Assembly (NCBI RefSeq): GCF_003121625.1
Contig: NZ_QDDJ01000011.1
Coordinates: 1 to 64,000 of the forward strand
Source of the DNA: Ornithinimicrobium cavernae
GTDB lineage: Bacteria > Actinomycetota > Actinomycetes > Actinomycetales > Dermatophilaceae
DNA: 64,000 bases
Reading direction: 5' to 3'
In this document: piece by piece, positions 19,349 through 27,991 of the stretch
How the letters are laid out: each line of letters opens with the position of its first letter
Numbering within the stretch: position 1 is the stretch's first letter
Position numbers and translations under genes: made by a program
Notes under the pieces: generated by a model
The model's input: the letters and a program-made list of their open reading frames with translations, nothing else
Database searches by the model: none
Told to the model about the DNA's origin: nothing

Positions 19349-19351
19349 AGT
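19346..19351 (+). promoter_or_regulatory. -10 box of ribF overlapping the truB stop
   Basis: TAGAGT uses the truB stop codon as its first three bases. It ends 7 nt before GTG 19359, which decides that GTG over the one at 19350. Confidence 0.5.
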
Positions 19352-19358
19352 GGACCCC

Positions 19359-20321
19359 GTGCTGCGCTGGACCGACCTGCAGGAGATCCCGTCCGGCTTC
19401 GGACCCAGCGTCGTGACCCTCGGCAACTTCGACGGGGTGCACCGTGGCCACCGTGCCCTGCTGGGGACCGTCGTCCGGGAGGCCGACGCGCGCACCGCCG
19501 CCGCGGTCGCCGTGACCTTCGACCCCCCGCCCCTGGCGGTGCTGCACCCCGAGCGTGCGCCCGAGCAGATCGCCGGCCTGGAGCACCGCCTGGAACTGAT
19601 GGCCGGCACCGGCCTCGACGCCGTCCTCCTCCTCGAGTTCAGTCACCAGCTGGCGGCCATGACGCCCGAGGAGTTCGTCCGGGAGGTCTTCGTCGACGGA
19701 CTCGGCGCGTGCGCCGTCGTGCTGGGCTCCGACTCGCGGTTCGGCGTGCGCAACTCCGGCAACATCGACACCATGCGGGAGCTGGGTCAGCGCTACGGCT
19801 TCGACGTGGTCGAGCTGGCGGCGGTGGGGGAGACGACCGCCGGCGCGCGCACCTGGTCCTCCACCCACGTGCGGCGGCTCCTCGCGGAGGGCAACGTGGC
19901 GGAGGCGGCCGAGATCCTGGGCCGGCCACACCGGGTCACCGGTGAGGTGGTGCACGGGCACCACCGCGGCCGTGCGCTGGGGTTCCCCACGGCCAACCTG
20001 GCGGAGGAGACCGGCGGTCTGGTGCCGGCGGACGGGGTGTATGCGGGCTGGCTGGAGCGCCTTGACCTGCCGGCCGGCGACGCCGAGCGACGACTGCCCG
20101 CGGCCATCTCGGTCGGCACCAACCCGACCTTCGACGACGTGCTGGTCAGGACCGTCGAGGCGCACGTGCTGGACCGCACCGACCTCGACCTCTACCACGA
20201 GCAGGTCGGCGTGGACTTCGTGGAGCGGCTGCGCGGCAACGTGCGGTTCGGATCCGTCGACGAGCTGCTCACCCGGATCGGCCAGGACGTCGACGTCAGC
20301 CGGTCGATCCTGTTCGGGTAG
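19359..20321 (+). CDS. ribF: bifunctional riboflavin kinase / FAD synthetase
   Basis: RibF phosphorylates riboflavin to FMN and adenylates it to FAD. The 320-residue protein has an N-terminal FAD synthetase domain with VVTLGNFDGVHRGHRALL (about residues 20-37) and the ISSTRVRxxL-equivalent WSSTHVRRLLAEG, followed by the riboflavin kinase domain (GRALGFPTANL and PAAISVGTNPTF). It closes the conserved rbfA-truB-ribF cluster. Initiation at the leaderless GTG is inferred from the -10 box. Confidence 0.95.
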   Translation: MLRWTDLQEIPSGFGPSVVTLGNFDGVHRGHRALLGTVVREADARTAAAVAVTFDPPPLAVLHPERAPEQIAGLEHRLELMAGTGLDAVLLLEFSHQLAAMTPEEFVREVFVDGLGACAVVLGSDSRFGVRNSGNIDTMRELGQRYGFDVVELAAVGETTAGARTWSSTHVRRLLAEGNVAEAAEILGRPHRVTGEVVHGHHRGRALGFPTANLAEETGGLVPADGVYAGWLERLDLPAGDAERRLPAAISVGTNPTFDDVLVRTVEAHVLDRTDLDLYHEQVGVDFVERLRGNVRFGSVDELLTRIGQDVDVSRSILFG

Positions 20322-20325
20322 CGCC

Positions 20326-21492
20326 ATGGCCTGGTGGCGGATCGACTGGGGGCTCTATGTCGCCGCGCTCGGGCTCAGCCTGGTCGGCGCACTGCTGGTC
20401 TGGTCCGGCACGCACGCGGACGTCGGTCCCGCGCTGGCGGTCCGGCACCTGATCAACACCGGCATCGGCGTCACGATGGCCGTGCTGCTGCTCCTCTGCG
20501 ACGTCCGGTGGATCCGGGCGGCCGCGCCCTGGCTCTACCTCAGCGGCCTGTTCGGGCTGCTGCTCGTGCTCAGCCCGCTCGGCGTGAGCATCAACGGCTC
20601 CCGCTCCTGGATCCACCTGCCCGGAGGCTTCTCGCTGCAGCCCGCCGAGCTGTCCAAGATCGCGCTCTGCGTCGGCCTGGCGATGATCCTCGCGGAGGGG
20701 AGGGACACCACCCGGCCACCCACGTGGCGGGAGGTGCTCACCGCCTGGGTGCTGGCCGGCATACCGATCGGGCTGATCCTGCTCCAACCGGACCTCGGCA
20801 CCGCCCTGGTCCTGGGCTTCCTGACCGTCGGGGTGGTCGCCGCCTCCGGTGCCGCAGTGCGGTGGACCCTCGCCGCGGTTGCCGGTGCGGCCCTGGCCGT
20901 GGTGGCCGCGATCCGGATCCCCCTGCTGGACCCCTACCAGCTGGACCGGCTCCTGGCGTTCATGGACCAGACCCGGGACCCGGAGGGCATCGGCTACCAG
21001 ACCAGGCAGGCGCGCCTCGCGATCGGCTCGGGAGGGTGGGACGGCGCCGGGCTGGGGCAGGGGACCCAGACCCAGGGTGGGTTCATCCCCTTCCAGCACA
21101 CCGACTTCGTCTTCTCCATCGCGGGGGAGGAGCTTGGCCTGGTCGGCAGCCTGGGCATCCTGGGGCTGCTGCTGTTCGTGGTGGCGCGCGCACTCTGGGT
21201 CGCGCTGCGCACCGAGGACCCGTTCGCCCGGCTCGTCGCGGTGGGCGTCGCCTGCTGGCTGCTCTTCCAGACCTTCGAGAACGTCGGCATGAACCTGGGG
21301 CTGATGCCGGTCACCGGGCTCCCGCTGCCGTTCCTGTCCTACGGCGGGTCCTCGATGTTCGCGTGCTGGCTGGCGGTCGGCGTGGTGGCGGCGTGCCAGC
21401 GGCCGCTCGAGACGTTCCCCGGTCGCGGGGTGAGCGCGACGCTGGTCTCGCGGGAGAGCGCGCGGCTCTACCCAAAACGCGGCCGGACCTGA
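20326..21492 (+). CDS. rodA: SEDS peptidoglycan glycosyltransferase, RodA/FtsW type
   Basis: A 388-residue polytopic membrane protein of the SEDS family, which polymerises lipid II at the cell membrane. About ten transmembrane helices are visible. Family motifs include NGSRSWIHLPGGFSLQPAELSK, the essential-Asp loop LLQPDLGTALV, GGFIPFQHTDFVFSIAGEELG and the C-terminal GLPLPFLSYGGSS. The length and compact termini suit RodA better than FtsW. It lies alone here, 4 bp after ribF, without mreBCD or a class B PBP gene, so its cognate transpeptidase is elsewhere. Confidence 0.85.
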   Translation: MAWWRIDWGLYVAALGLSLVGALLVWSGTHADVGPALAVRHLINTGIGVTMAVLLLLCDVRWIRAAAPWLYLSGLFGLLLVLSPLGVSINGSRSWIHLPGGFSLQPAELSKIALCVGLAMILAEGRDTTRPPTWREVLTAWVLAGIPIGLILLQPDLGTALVLGFLTVGVVAASGAAVRWTLAAVAGAALAVVAAIRIPLLDPYQLDRLLAFMDQTRDPEGIGYQTRQARLAIGSGGWDGAGLGQGTQTQGGFIPFQHTDFVFSIAGEELGLVGSLGILGLLLFVVARALWVALRTEDPFARLVAVGVACWLLFQTFENVGMNLGLMPVTGLPLPFLSYGGSSMFACWLAVGVVAACQRPLETFPGRGVSATLVSRESARLYPKRGRT

Positions 21493-21532
21493 CAAGATCG
21501 GTGGCCTACACCCGCCCGACGAAGGACGAGGA

Positions 21533-23377
21533 ATGGCACTGTCCGCCCGTGACGAAGCTTTTGACCAGGCAACGATCGACGATCGCGCCGCCAGTGTGGG
21601 GCACCTGTTCCGCGACCGGGTGGCCAGGACCCCTGACGCGGAGGCCTTCCGTTACCCCGTGGGCGAGTCGTGGGAGTCGCTCACCTGGGCGGAGACCGCC
21701 ACCCGGGCCAACGCGTTGGCCGCCGGGCTGGTTGATCTCGGCGTCGCTCCCGAGGAGCGGGTGGCGCTCTGCTCGGCCACGCGGCTGGAGTGGGTCCTGG
21801 CCGACCTCGCGGTGATGTCGGCCGGGGCCGCGACGACCACGATCTACCCCACGACGCTGTCCGCGGACGTCGCCTACATCGTCGCCGACTCGGGCAGCAA
21901 GGTGGTCATCGCCGAGGACGACGTCCAGGTCGCCAAGCTGCGCGAGAACCGCCCCGACATGCCGGAGGTCTCCCGGGTCGTGGTCATCGACGGCGAGGGC
22001 GACGGCGACTGGGTGATCTCCCTGTCGGACCTGGAGGAGCGGGGCCAGGCACGTCTCGCAGCGGAGCCCGACCTGGTCAACGACCGGATCGACCAGCTCA
22101 CTCCCGACCACCTGGCCACGATCATCTACACCTCGGGCACGACCGGTCGTCCCAAGGGAGTCCGGTTGCCGCACTCGGCGTGGACCTACGAGGCGGCGTC
22201 CGTCGACTCGATCAACATCCTGAGCCCGGACGACCTCCAGTACCTCTGGCTGCCCCTGGCCCACGTCTTCGGCAAGGTGCTGCTGGTGCTGCCGCTGCAG
22301 ATCGGCTTCCCGACCGCCGTGGACGGCCGCGTCGACAAGATCGTCGAGAACGTCGGCATCGTGCGGCCGACCTTCATGGGGGCCGCGCCGCGCATCTTCG
22401 AGAAGGCCTACGGGCGGATCACGATGATGATGGCCGAGGAGGGCGGCGTCAAGGAGAAGCTCTTCCAGTGGGCCACCGGTGTCGGCCGCAGGGTCAGCGC
22501 GGTGCGCCAGCAGGGCAAGGAGCCCTCGGGTGTCCTCGCGGTGCAGCACAAGGTGGCCGACGCCCTGGTGCTCAAGAAGGTCCAGGAGCGTTTCGGCGGC
22601 CGGGTCCGCTTCTTCATCTCCGGCTCCGCGGCGCTCAACCGCGACGTCGCCGAGTGGTTCGACGCCGTCGGCCTGCGGATCATCGAGGGCTACGGACTCA
22701 CCGAGACCAGCGCCGCCTCGTTCGTCAACCGCCCCCACGCCGGTGGCTACAAGTTCGGCAGCGTCGGCTGGGCTCTACCCGGCACCGACGTCAAGATCGC
22801 CGCCGACGGCGAGGTCCTGCTGCGTGGGCCGGGCGTCACCAGCGGCTACCACGGGCTCGAGGACGCCACGGCGGAGGCACTCGACGCCGACGGCTGGTTC
22901 CACACCGGTGACATCGGTGAGGTCGACGAGCGCGGGTTCCTCAGCATCACCGACCGCAAGAAGGACCTGTTCAAGACCTCGGGCGGCAAGTACGTCGCGC
23001 CCTCGGTCATCGAGTCGATGTTCAAGGGGGTCTGCCCCTACGCCAGCCAGCTGGTCGTCGAGGGGGACGGGCGCAAGTTCGTGTCGGCCATCGTCACCCT
23101 CGACCCGGACGCCATCGCCGGCTGGGCCGAGCAGCACGGACTGGGTGGCAAGGAGTATGCCGAGATCGTCACCTCCCCGGCCTGCCGCGAGATGGTGCAG
23201 GGCTATATCGACGAGCTCAACATGCAGCTCAACCGCTGGGAGCAGGTCAAGCAGTTCGTCATCCTCGACCACGACCTGACCATCGAGGAGGGCGACCTCA
23301 CACCCAGCATGAAGCTGAAGCGGCGCGTCGTCACGAAGAAGTACGCCGACCAGCTGGACGCGCTCTACACGGACTGA
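21533..23377 (+). CDS. long-chain acyl-CoA ligase (AMP-forming)
   Basis: The 614-residue enzyme activates fatty acids to acyl-CoA through an acyl-adenylate. Signature motifs are the P-loop YTSGTTGRPKG (about residue 200), GYGLTETSA (about 385), HTGDIGEVDERG (about 460) and a C-terminal Lys in LTPSMKLKRR. It resembles the FadD15 group of actinobacteria, which often serve lipid synthesis. GAAGGACGAGGA precedes the ATG. Its end overlaps the convergent membrane gene by 13 bp. Confidence 0.92.
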   Translation: MALSARDEAFDQATIDDRAASVGHLFRDRVARTPDAEAFRYPVGESWESLTWAETATRANALAAGLVDLGVAPEERVALCSATRLEWVLADLAVMSAGAATTTIYPTTLSADVAYIVADSGSKVVIAEDDVQVAKLRENRPDMPEVSRVVVIDGEGDGDWVISLSDLEERGQARLAAEPDLVNDRIDQLTPDHLATIIYTSGTTGRPKGVRLPHSAWTYEAASVDSINILSPDDLQYLWLPLAHVFGKVLLVLPLQIGFPTAVDGRVDKIVENVGIVRPTFMGAAPRIFEKAYGRITMMMAEEGGVKEKLFQWATGVGRRVSAVRQQGKEPSGVLAVQHKVADALVLKKVQERFGGRVRFFISGSAALNRDVAEWFDAVGLRIIEGYGLTETSAASFVNRPHAGGYKFGSVGWALPGTDVKIAADGEVLLRGPGVTSGYHGLEDATAEALDADGWFHTGDIGEVDERGFLSITDRKKDLFKTSGGKYVAPSVIESMFKGVCPYASQLVVEGDGRKFVSAIVTLDPDAIAGWAEQHGLGGKEYAEIVTSPACREMVQGYIDELNMQLNRWEQVKQFVILDHDLTIEEGDLTPSMKLKRRVVTKKYADQLDALYTD

Positions 23378-24045
23378 GTCGCCGGTGCGTCGTGGCTGGC
23401 CGAGGTGTCCCGTGGTGCGGCCGGCAGGAACCGCTCGGCCACCCGCACCACCCCGACCAGGGCCAGGAACAGGGCCGTCACACCGGCGCACGTGAGCAGC
23501 ACCTGCGGGTAACCGTGCAGCCCGACGTCCAGGAACGGGTACGGGTACCAGCCGCGGACCTCGCCGAGGCCCAGGGTGACCACCAGCCAGGCGACGGGCC
23601 AGGCCAGCGACCACCAGACGGTGTGGACGTCCAGCCGTGGTCTGGGGCCGAACAGCAACCAGCCGATGACCACCAGGGCCGGTGACACCAGGTGCAGACC
23701 GGTGTCGGCCACCGCGGACCAGCCGGTGAGGTCCAGCAGGGGCCGCAGCAGGACGAAGTGGACCAGCCCGGTGAGGGTGATGCCGAGCACGGCATCGGCC
23801 CGCAGCACGCGCCATACCGGCCCGTCGCGCCGCGCATCGGCGACCAGACCAACTGCCGCGACCACGACCAGGAGGTTGGACTGGATGGTGAAGTAGCAGA
23901 CCATCTGGAACAGCCGGGTGCCCAGCGCGGGCGCAGCGGTCTCATCGAGGACCGACGCTCCGGAGACGACCAGGGCCGTCTGCAGGACGAGTGCTCCCGC
24001 CACGACCATCAGGGTCACCGTGTGCCAGAAGCGGGCAGGTGTCAT
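23365..24045 (-). CDS. Pr6Pr-family membrane protein
   Basis: The 226-residue protein has about six to seven hydrophobic helices and resembles the Pr6Pr / FAR-17a/AIG1-like membrane family: an early QMVCYFTIQSNLLVVV segment, then LRADAVLGITLTGLVHFVLLRPLL, HLVSPALVVIGWLLFGPR and WYPYPFLD. The function of bacterial members is unknown. ATG 24045 fits a TACTCT box 6 nt upstream and the start of the first helix; the frame is open further upstream. Confidence 0.75.
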   Translation of the reverse strand: MTPARFWHTVTLMVVAGALVLQTALVVSGASVLDETAAPALGTRLFQMVCYFTIQSNLLVVVAAVGLVADARRDGPVWRVLRADAVLGITLTGLVHFVLLRPLLDLTGWSAVADTGLHLVSPALVVIGWLLFGPRPRLDVHTVWWSLAWPVAWLVVTLGLGEVRGWYPYPFLDVGLHGYPQVLLTCAGVTALFLALVGVVRVAERFLPAAPRDTSASHDAPATQSV

Positions 24046-24051
24046 GTCCGC

Positions 24052-24057
24052 AGAGTA
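24052..24057 (-). promoter_or_regulatory. -10 box of the Pr6Pr-like gene
   Basis: TACTCT ends 6 nt before ATG 24045, supporting that start over an upstream one at 24165. Confidence 0.45.
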
Positions 24058-24095
24058 GGGCACAGGGGGCGGGTGCGTGCGGAATACTGGGGTCC

Positions 24096-24698
24096 ATGGG
24101 GACACCTTCGACTCATCCTGCCCTCGCCCTGCCCGACGAGATCGTCGTGCGGCCCGACCGGGCACGCTACCAGCGCCGCTTCCTCCTCACCGGGGTGGCG
24201 CTGGGCGTGATCGCCCTCGTCTGCCTGGCGGTCGCGCTGCTCGGTGACGACACCGGCTACCGGATCGGTGCCGTGCTCGGCGGCCTGCTCGGCGTGGGCC
24301 TGGGCGCGCTGAGCCTGCGCTGGCAGCGCAGCACCTACCTGCAGGCCGAGCCGGCCCTGATCCTGCAGCGCCAGCAGTTCCGGGTGCTGCACAAGACGCA
24401 GCACCTGTGGGTGCCGTGGACGGACGTCCAGGACCTGAGCGTGCTCTCCCGCGGGGCCGGGCTGGGGCGCTCACAGATCCTGCGCTTCGACCTGCACCCG
24501 CCGGCCCGCGCGAAGCTGCCGCAGGGGAAGGCGCCGCTGCTGGAGCGGATGTTCAGCTGGGCCACGAACGACCTGGCCTACTCGCGCCCGGCCGACTCGC
24601 CATCGTTCGAGGACGTCGCAATGGCCGCGATGCACTACCACGACCACGAGACCGGCGGGCACCGGTTCCGCGAGTTCCAGGCCCGCACGACCGGGTGA
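24096..24698 (+). CDS. two-helix membrane protein of unknown function
   Basis: The 200-residue protein has two adjacent transmembrane helices (about residues 32-75) followed by a soluble domain of roughly 120 residues with a PH-like alternation of beta strands (LILQRQQFRVLHKTQHLWVPWTDVQDL). No family name can be given with confidence. AATACT lies 7 nt before the ATG and there is no ribosome binding site. It is divergent from the Pr6Pr-like gene with a 50-bp gap. Confidence 0.7.
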   Translation: MGTPSTHPALALPDEIVVRPDRARYQRRFLLTGVALGVIALVCLAVALLGDDTGYRIGAVLGGLLGVGLGALSLRWQRSTYLQAEPALILQRQQFRVLHKTQHLWVPWTDVQDLSVLSRGAGLGRSQILRFDLHPPARAKLPQGKAPLLERMFSWATNDLAYSRPADSPSFEDVAMAAMHYHDHETGGHRFREFQARTTG

Positions 24699-24725
24699 GG
24701 GACACCCGGACCCCAGCACTCGGCA

Positions 24726-24731
24726 TACCCT
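24726..24731 (+). promoter_or_regulatory. -10 box of the radical SAM gene
   Basis: TACCCT ends 7 nt before ATG 24739. Confidence 0.45.
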
Positions 24732-24738
24732 TGGAGCC

Positions 24739-26718
24739 ATGACTGCCACCGACCAGGCCCGTGTGCACCAGCCCGGCGACAGCATCTTCCCCGCCCTCGA
24801 GCCGTTGCTCGAGCAGGTCAGCAAGCCGGTCCAGTATGTCGGGGGTGAGCTGAACTCCCGCGTCAAGGACTGGCACGTGGCAGGGCACGGACCGGACGGC
24901 CAGGAGCTCACGGTCCGGTGGGCGCTGATGTACCCCGACGCCTACGAGGTCGGTCTGCCCAACCAGGGCGTCATGATCCTCTACGAGGTGCTCAACGAGC
25001 AGCCGACGGCGCTGGCCGAGCGGACCTACTCGGTGTGGCCCGACCTGGAGGAGCTGATGCGCGCCGAGGGGGTGCCGCAGTTCACGGTCGACGGCCACCG
25101 GGCGGTCAGTGACTTCGACGTCCTCGGGCTGTCCTTCTCCACCGAGCTGGGCTACACGAACATGCTCACTGCCCTGGACCTGGCCGGGATCCCGCTGCAC
25201 GCTGCCGACCGCACGGACGAGCACCCGATCGTCATCGCCGGTGGCCACGCGGCGTTCAACCCCGAGCCCGTCGCCGACTTCCTGGACGCCGCCATCGTGG
25301 GGGACGGCGAGGAGGCGGTGCTCGCCGCGACCGCGATCATCGGAGGCTGGAAGACCGAGGGCTGCCCCGGGGGGCGGGAGGAGCTGTTGCTGCGCCTGGC
25401 CCGCACCGGTGGGGTCTACGTGCCGGCCTTCTACGACGTCGACTACCTGCCCGACGGGCGCATCCAGCGCGTGGTGCCCAACCGTCCGGGCATCCCCTGG
25501 CGGGTCTCCAAGCACACTGTGATGGACCTGGACTCCTGGCCCTACCCGAAGACCCCGCTCGTGCCGGTGACGGAGTCGGTGCACGAACGGATGAGCGTGG
25601 AGATCTTCCGCGGCTGCACCCGCGGCTGCCGGTTCTGCCAGGCGGGCATGATCACCCGACCCGTCCGCGAGCGGTCGATCGAGGGCATCGGCGCGATGGT
25701 CCAGCAGGGGCTCGACGCGACCGGCTACGAGGAGGTCGGGCTCCTGTCGCTGTCCTCGGCCGACCACAGCGAGATCGCCGACGTCGCCAAGGGGCTGGCC
25801 GACCGCTACGAGGGCACCAACACCTCCCTGTCGCTGCCCTCGACCCGGGTCGACGCCTTCAACATCGAGCTGGCCAACGAGCTGACCCGCAACGGCCGCC
25901 GCTCGGGGCTGACCTTCGCGCCGGAGGGTGGCAGCGAGCGGCTGCGCAAGGTGATCAACAAGATGGTCAGTGAGGAGGACCTGATCCGCACCGTCGCCGC
26001 GGCCTACGGCGCGGGCTGGCGGCAGGTGAAGCTCTACTTCATGTGCGGTCTCCCGACCGAGACCGACGAGGACGTCCTGGAGATCGCCGAGCTGGCCAAG
26101 AAGGTCATCGACACCGGCCGGCAGGTCAGCGGTCGCAAGGACATCCGGTGCACCGTCTCGATCGGTGGGTTCGTCCCCAAGCCGCACACCCCGTTCCAGT
26201 GGGCGGCCCAGCTGGGTGCGGAGGAGACCGACGCCCGGCTCGCCCGGCTCCGCGAGGCGATCCGTGCGGACCGCCGCTACGGGTCGGCCATCGGCTTCCG
26301 CTACCACGACGGGCAGCCGGGCATCGTCGAGGGGCTGCTGTCGCGCGGCGACCGTCGCGTCGGCGGCGTCATCGAGGAGGTCTGGCGTGCTGGGAGCCGG
26401 TTCGACGGCTGGAGCGAGCACTTCTCGTACGAGCGCTGGATGGCTGCTGCCGAGCAGGCGCTCACGGACCACGGCCTGGACGTGGCGTGGTACACCACCC
26501 GCGAGCGCGGTGAGACCGAGGTGCTGCCCTGGGACCACATCGACTCCGGCCTGGACAAGGAGTGGCTCTGGGACGACTGGCAGGACGCCCTCGACGAACG
26601 TGAGGTCGACGACTGCCGTTGGACACCGTGCTTCGACTGCGGCGTCTGCCCCCAGATGAACACCGAGATCCAGATCGGCCCGACCGGCAAGAAGCTGCTG
26701 CCGCTGACGGTCGTCTAG
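24739..26718 (+). CDS. TIGR03960 family radical SAM protein
   Basis: The 659-residue protein has an N-terminal cobalamin-binding-like Rossmann region (MYPDAYEVGLPNQG to SFSTELGYTNML) and a radical SAM core with the cluster motif CTRGCRFCQAG (about residues 293-303), then GLTFAPEGGSERLR and LYFMCGLPTETDED. A C-terminal cysteine cluster (CFDCGVCPQ, about residue 635) follows. In actinobacteria this protein is normally encoded next to the DUF2344/TIGR03936 protein, upstream of rne and rplU-rpmA, and may modify RNA; the reaction is not known. Here the partner is 3.7 kb away. The stop overlaps the MFS stop by 4 bp. Confidence 0.92.
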   Translation: MTATDQARVHQPGDSIFPALEPLLEQVSKPVQYVGGELNSRVKDWHVAGHGPDGQELTVRWALMYPDAYEVGLPNQGVMILYEVLNEQPTALAERTYSVWPDLEELMRAEGVPQFTVDGHRAVSDFDVLGLSFSTELGYTNMLTALDLAGIPLHAADRTDEHPIVIAGGHAAFNPEPVADFLDAAIVGDGEEAVLAATAIIGGWKTEGCPGGREELLLRLARTGGVYVPAFYDVDYLPDGRIQRVVPNRPGIPWRVSKHTVMDLDSWPYPKTPLVPVTESVHERMSVEIFRGCTRGCRFCQAGMITRPVRERSIEGIGAMVQQGLDATGYEEVGLLSLSSADHSEIADVAKGLADRYEGTNTSLSLPSTRVDAFNIELANELTRNGRRSGLTFAPEGGSERLRKVINKMVSEEDLIRTVAAAYGAGWRQVKLYFMCGLPTETDEDVLEIAELAKKVIDTGRQVSGRKDIRCTVSIGGFVPKPHTPFQWAAQLGAEETDARLARLREAIRADRRYGSAIGFRYHDGQPGIVEGLLSRGDRRVGGVIEEVWRAGSRFDGWSEHFSYERWMAAAEQALTDHGLDVAWYTTRERGETEVLPWDHIDSGLDKEWLWDDWQDALDEREVDDCRWTPCFDCGVCPQMNTEIQIGPTGKKLLPLTVV

Positions 26719-27914
26719 GCCCCGGGCGCACGGTAGGCGGCGATGGCCGCCGGGACGGTCAGGCACAGGGCCGCCAGCGCCGAGACCGGGGCGAGGTCGA
26801 ACCGCAGGGTGGCGAGCGCGACCACCCCGAGGGTCAGCAGGAAGCCCAGCTCGGCGACCACACCGGCGACCGAGGTCGTGGTGGCCCGGGCGTCCCCGGT
26901 GATCGCGTGCTGCAGCCGGACGTCGCCTGCCACGTAGGCCGCCGAGGTCAACGCGTAGCCCACGGCGAGCGCCGCGTAGGAGACCGGCCCGGTCCACCAG
27001 ACGCCGGCGGCCAGCAACAGGCCACCCACGGCCACCAGCGCGGCGTGGGCGGTGCCGGTCAGCCGCGCCACGCGACCGGCCGCCCAGGTGCCGGCCGCCT
27101 GCAGGAGCGAGATACCGGCCAGGACGCCGGCGATGGTCCTGACCGGTGCGCCGCCCTCCTCGAGGACCAGGGGGAAGAACTCGTCGAAGCCGACGAGGGC
27201 GACGACCGAGCCGTAGGCCAGCAGCACCGCTCGCACCGACCGGCTGCGTCCCGCCTCGGCCGCACCGGTGCGCACCGTGCGGAGCCAGGACCGCACGGAT
27301 GCCGGGCCCTCGGCCGGCACCTCCGCCGTCGCCCTGCGGGCGGTCACCCTGGGCAGGGCGACCGCAGCCGAGGTATGCAGCAGGGCCAGCCCGACCGAGA
27401 CCCAGCCCACCAACGGGTAGCCCCCCACGGCATACAGGGGGCCGGCGACGCCGATCGAGGCGGCCATGACCAGGACCGCCAGACTCTCGGCGCGAGACCT
27501 CAGGGGGCCGTAGAGGTCGGGGCGACCGGCAGCGGTCAGCTCGTCGAACAGGTAGGCCTCGAACGTGCCCGACATCAGCGCCGAGGAGAGCGACCACAGC
27601 ACGAAGCCGGTCAGGAACCCGGGGTAGGACGGCCAGACCAGCCAGGTGGCGAAGCCGCCCGCGTAGACCAGCCCCGAGGCGACGAGCAGTCGACGGCGGT
27701 CGACCAGGTCGGCCCAGCTGCCGGACGGCACCTCCAGGACGAAGCTGCTCACCGACCAGACCGCCAGCAGCAGACCGATCTGTGCCGTGCTCAGGCCGTG
27801 GTCGGCAAACAGCAGGGCATAGAGCGCGAAGAGCGGGACCGCCTCACGCGAGCCACGGAAGAGGATGACCCGTCGGGCCAGGGCACCGACACCGGCCTGA
27901 GCCGGCTCCGGCAC
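26715..27914 (-). CDS. MFS transporter
   Basis: The 399-residue protein has about twelve hydrophobic helices and the MFS loop 2-3 signature in degenerate form (EVPSGSWADLVDRRRLLVASG, about residues 61-81). This motif is usual in drug/solute efflux permeases; the substrate is unknown. The GTG start at 27914 has no ribosome binding site. In the same frame, 12 codons upstream, a leaderless-type ATG (27950) opens an eight-codon ORF that ends three codons before this GTG. Either the annotated start uses re-initiation or the gene has gained an early stop. Confidence 0.85.
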   Translation of the reverse strand: MPEPAQAGVGALARRVILFRGSREAVPLFALYALLFADHGLSTAQIGLLLAVWSVSSFVLEVPSGSWADLVDRRRLLVASGLVYAGGFATWLVWPSYPGFLTGFVLWSLSSALMSGTFEAYLFDELTAAGRPDLYGPLRSRAESLAVLVMAASIGVAGPLYAVGGYPLVGWVSVGLALLHTSAAVALPRVTARRATAEVPAEGPASVRSWLRTVRTGAAEAGRSRSVRAVLLAYGSVVALVGFDEFFPLVLEEGGAPVRTIAGVLAGISLLQAAGTWAAGRVARLTGTAHAALVAVGGLLLAAGVWWTGPVSYAALAVGYALTSAAYVAGDVRLQHAITGDARATTTSVAGVVAELGFLLTLGVVALATLRFDLAPVSALAALCLTVPAAIAAYRAPGA

Positions 27915-27923
27915 GGACCGGGC

Positions 27924-27950
27924 TCAACTCTCGCCGGACGGAAACCTCAT
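27924..27950 (-). CDS. possible 8-codon leader ORF before the MFS gene
   Basis: ATG 27950, preceded by TAGTCT with a 6-nt gap, reads MRFPSGES and stops at TGA. The frame is the same as the MFS gene and the stop lies 9 nt before the GTG of that gene. It may be a leader peptide, or the remnant of a longer N-terminus broken by a nonsense change. Confidence 0.35.
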   Translation of the reverse strand: MRFPSGES

Positions 27951-27956
27951 CCGGGC

Positions 27957-27962
27957 AGACTA
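27957..27962 (-). promoter_or_regulatory. -10 box before the MFS leader ORF
   Basis: TAGTCT lies 6 nt from ATG 27950 but 42 nt from the MFS GTG, so the mRNA would start on the small ORF. Confidence 0.4.
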
Positions 27963-27991
27963 GCGCCCGGAAGCAGCGCGCGCAGCCGGTT

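Noticed and set aside
24553-27597. An antisense open frame of about 1,000 codons over the radical SAM and MFS genes
   Set aside because: It is a shadow of the real genes; composition is Arg/Gly/Val-rich with no motif.
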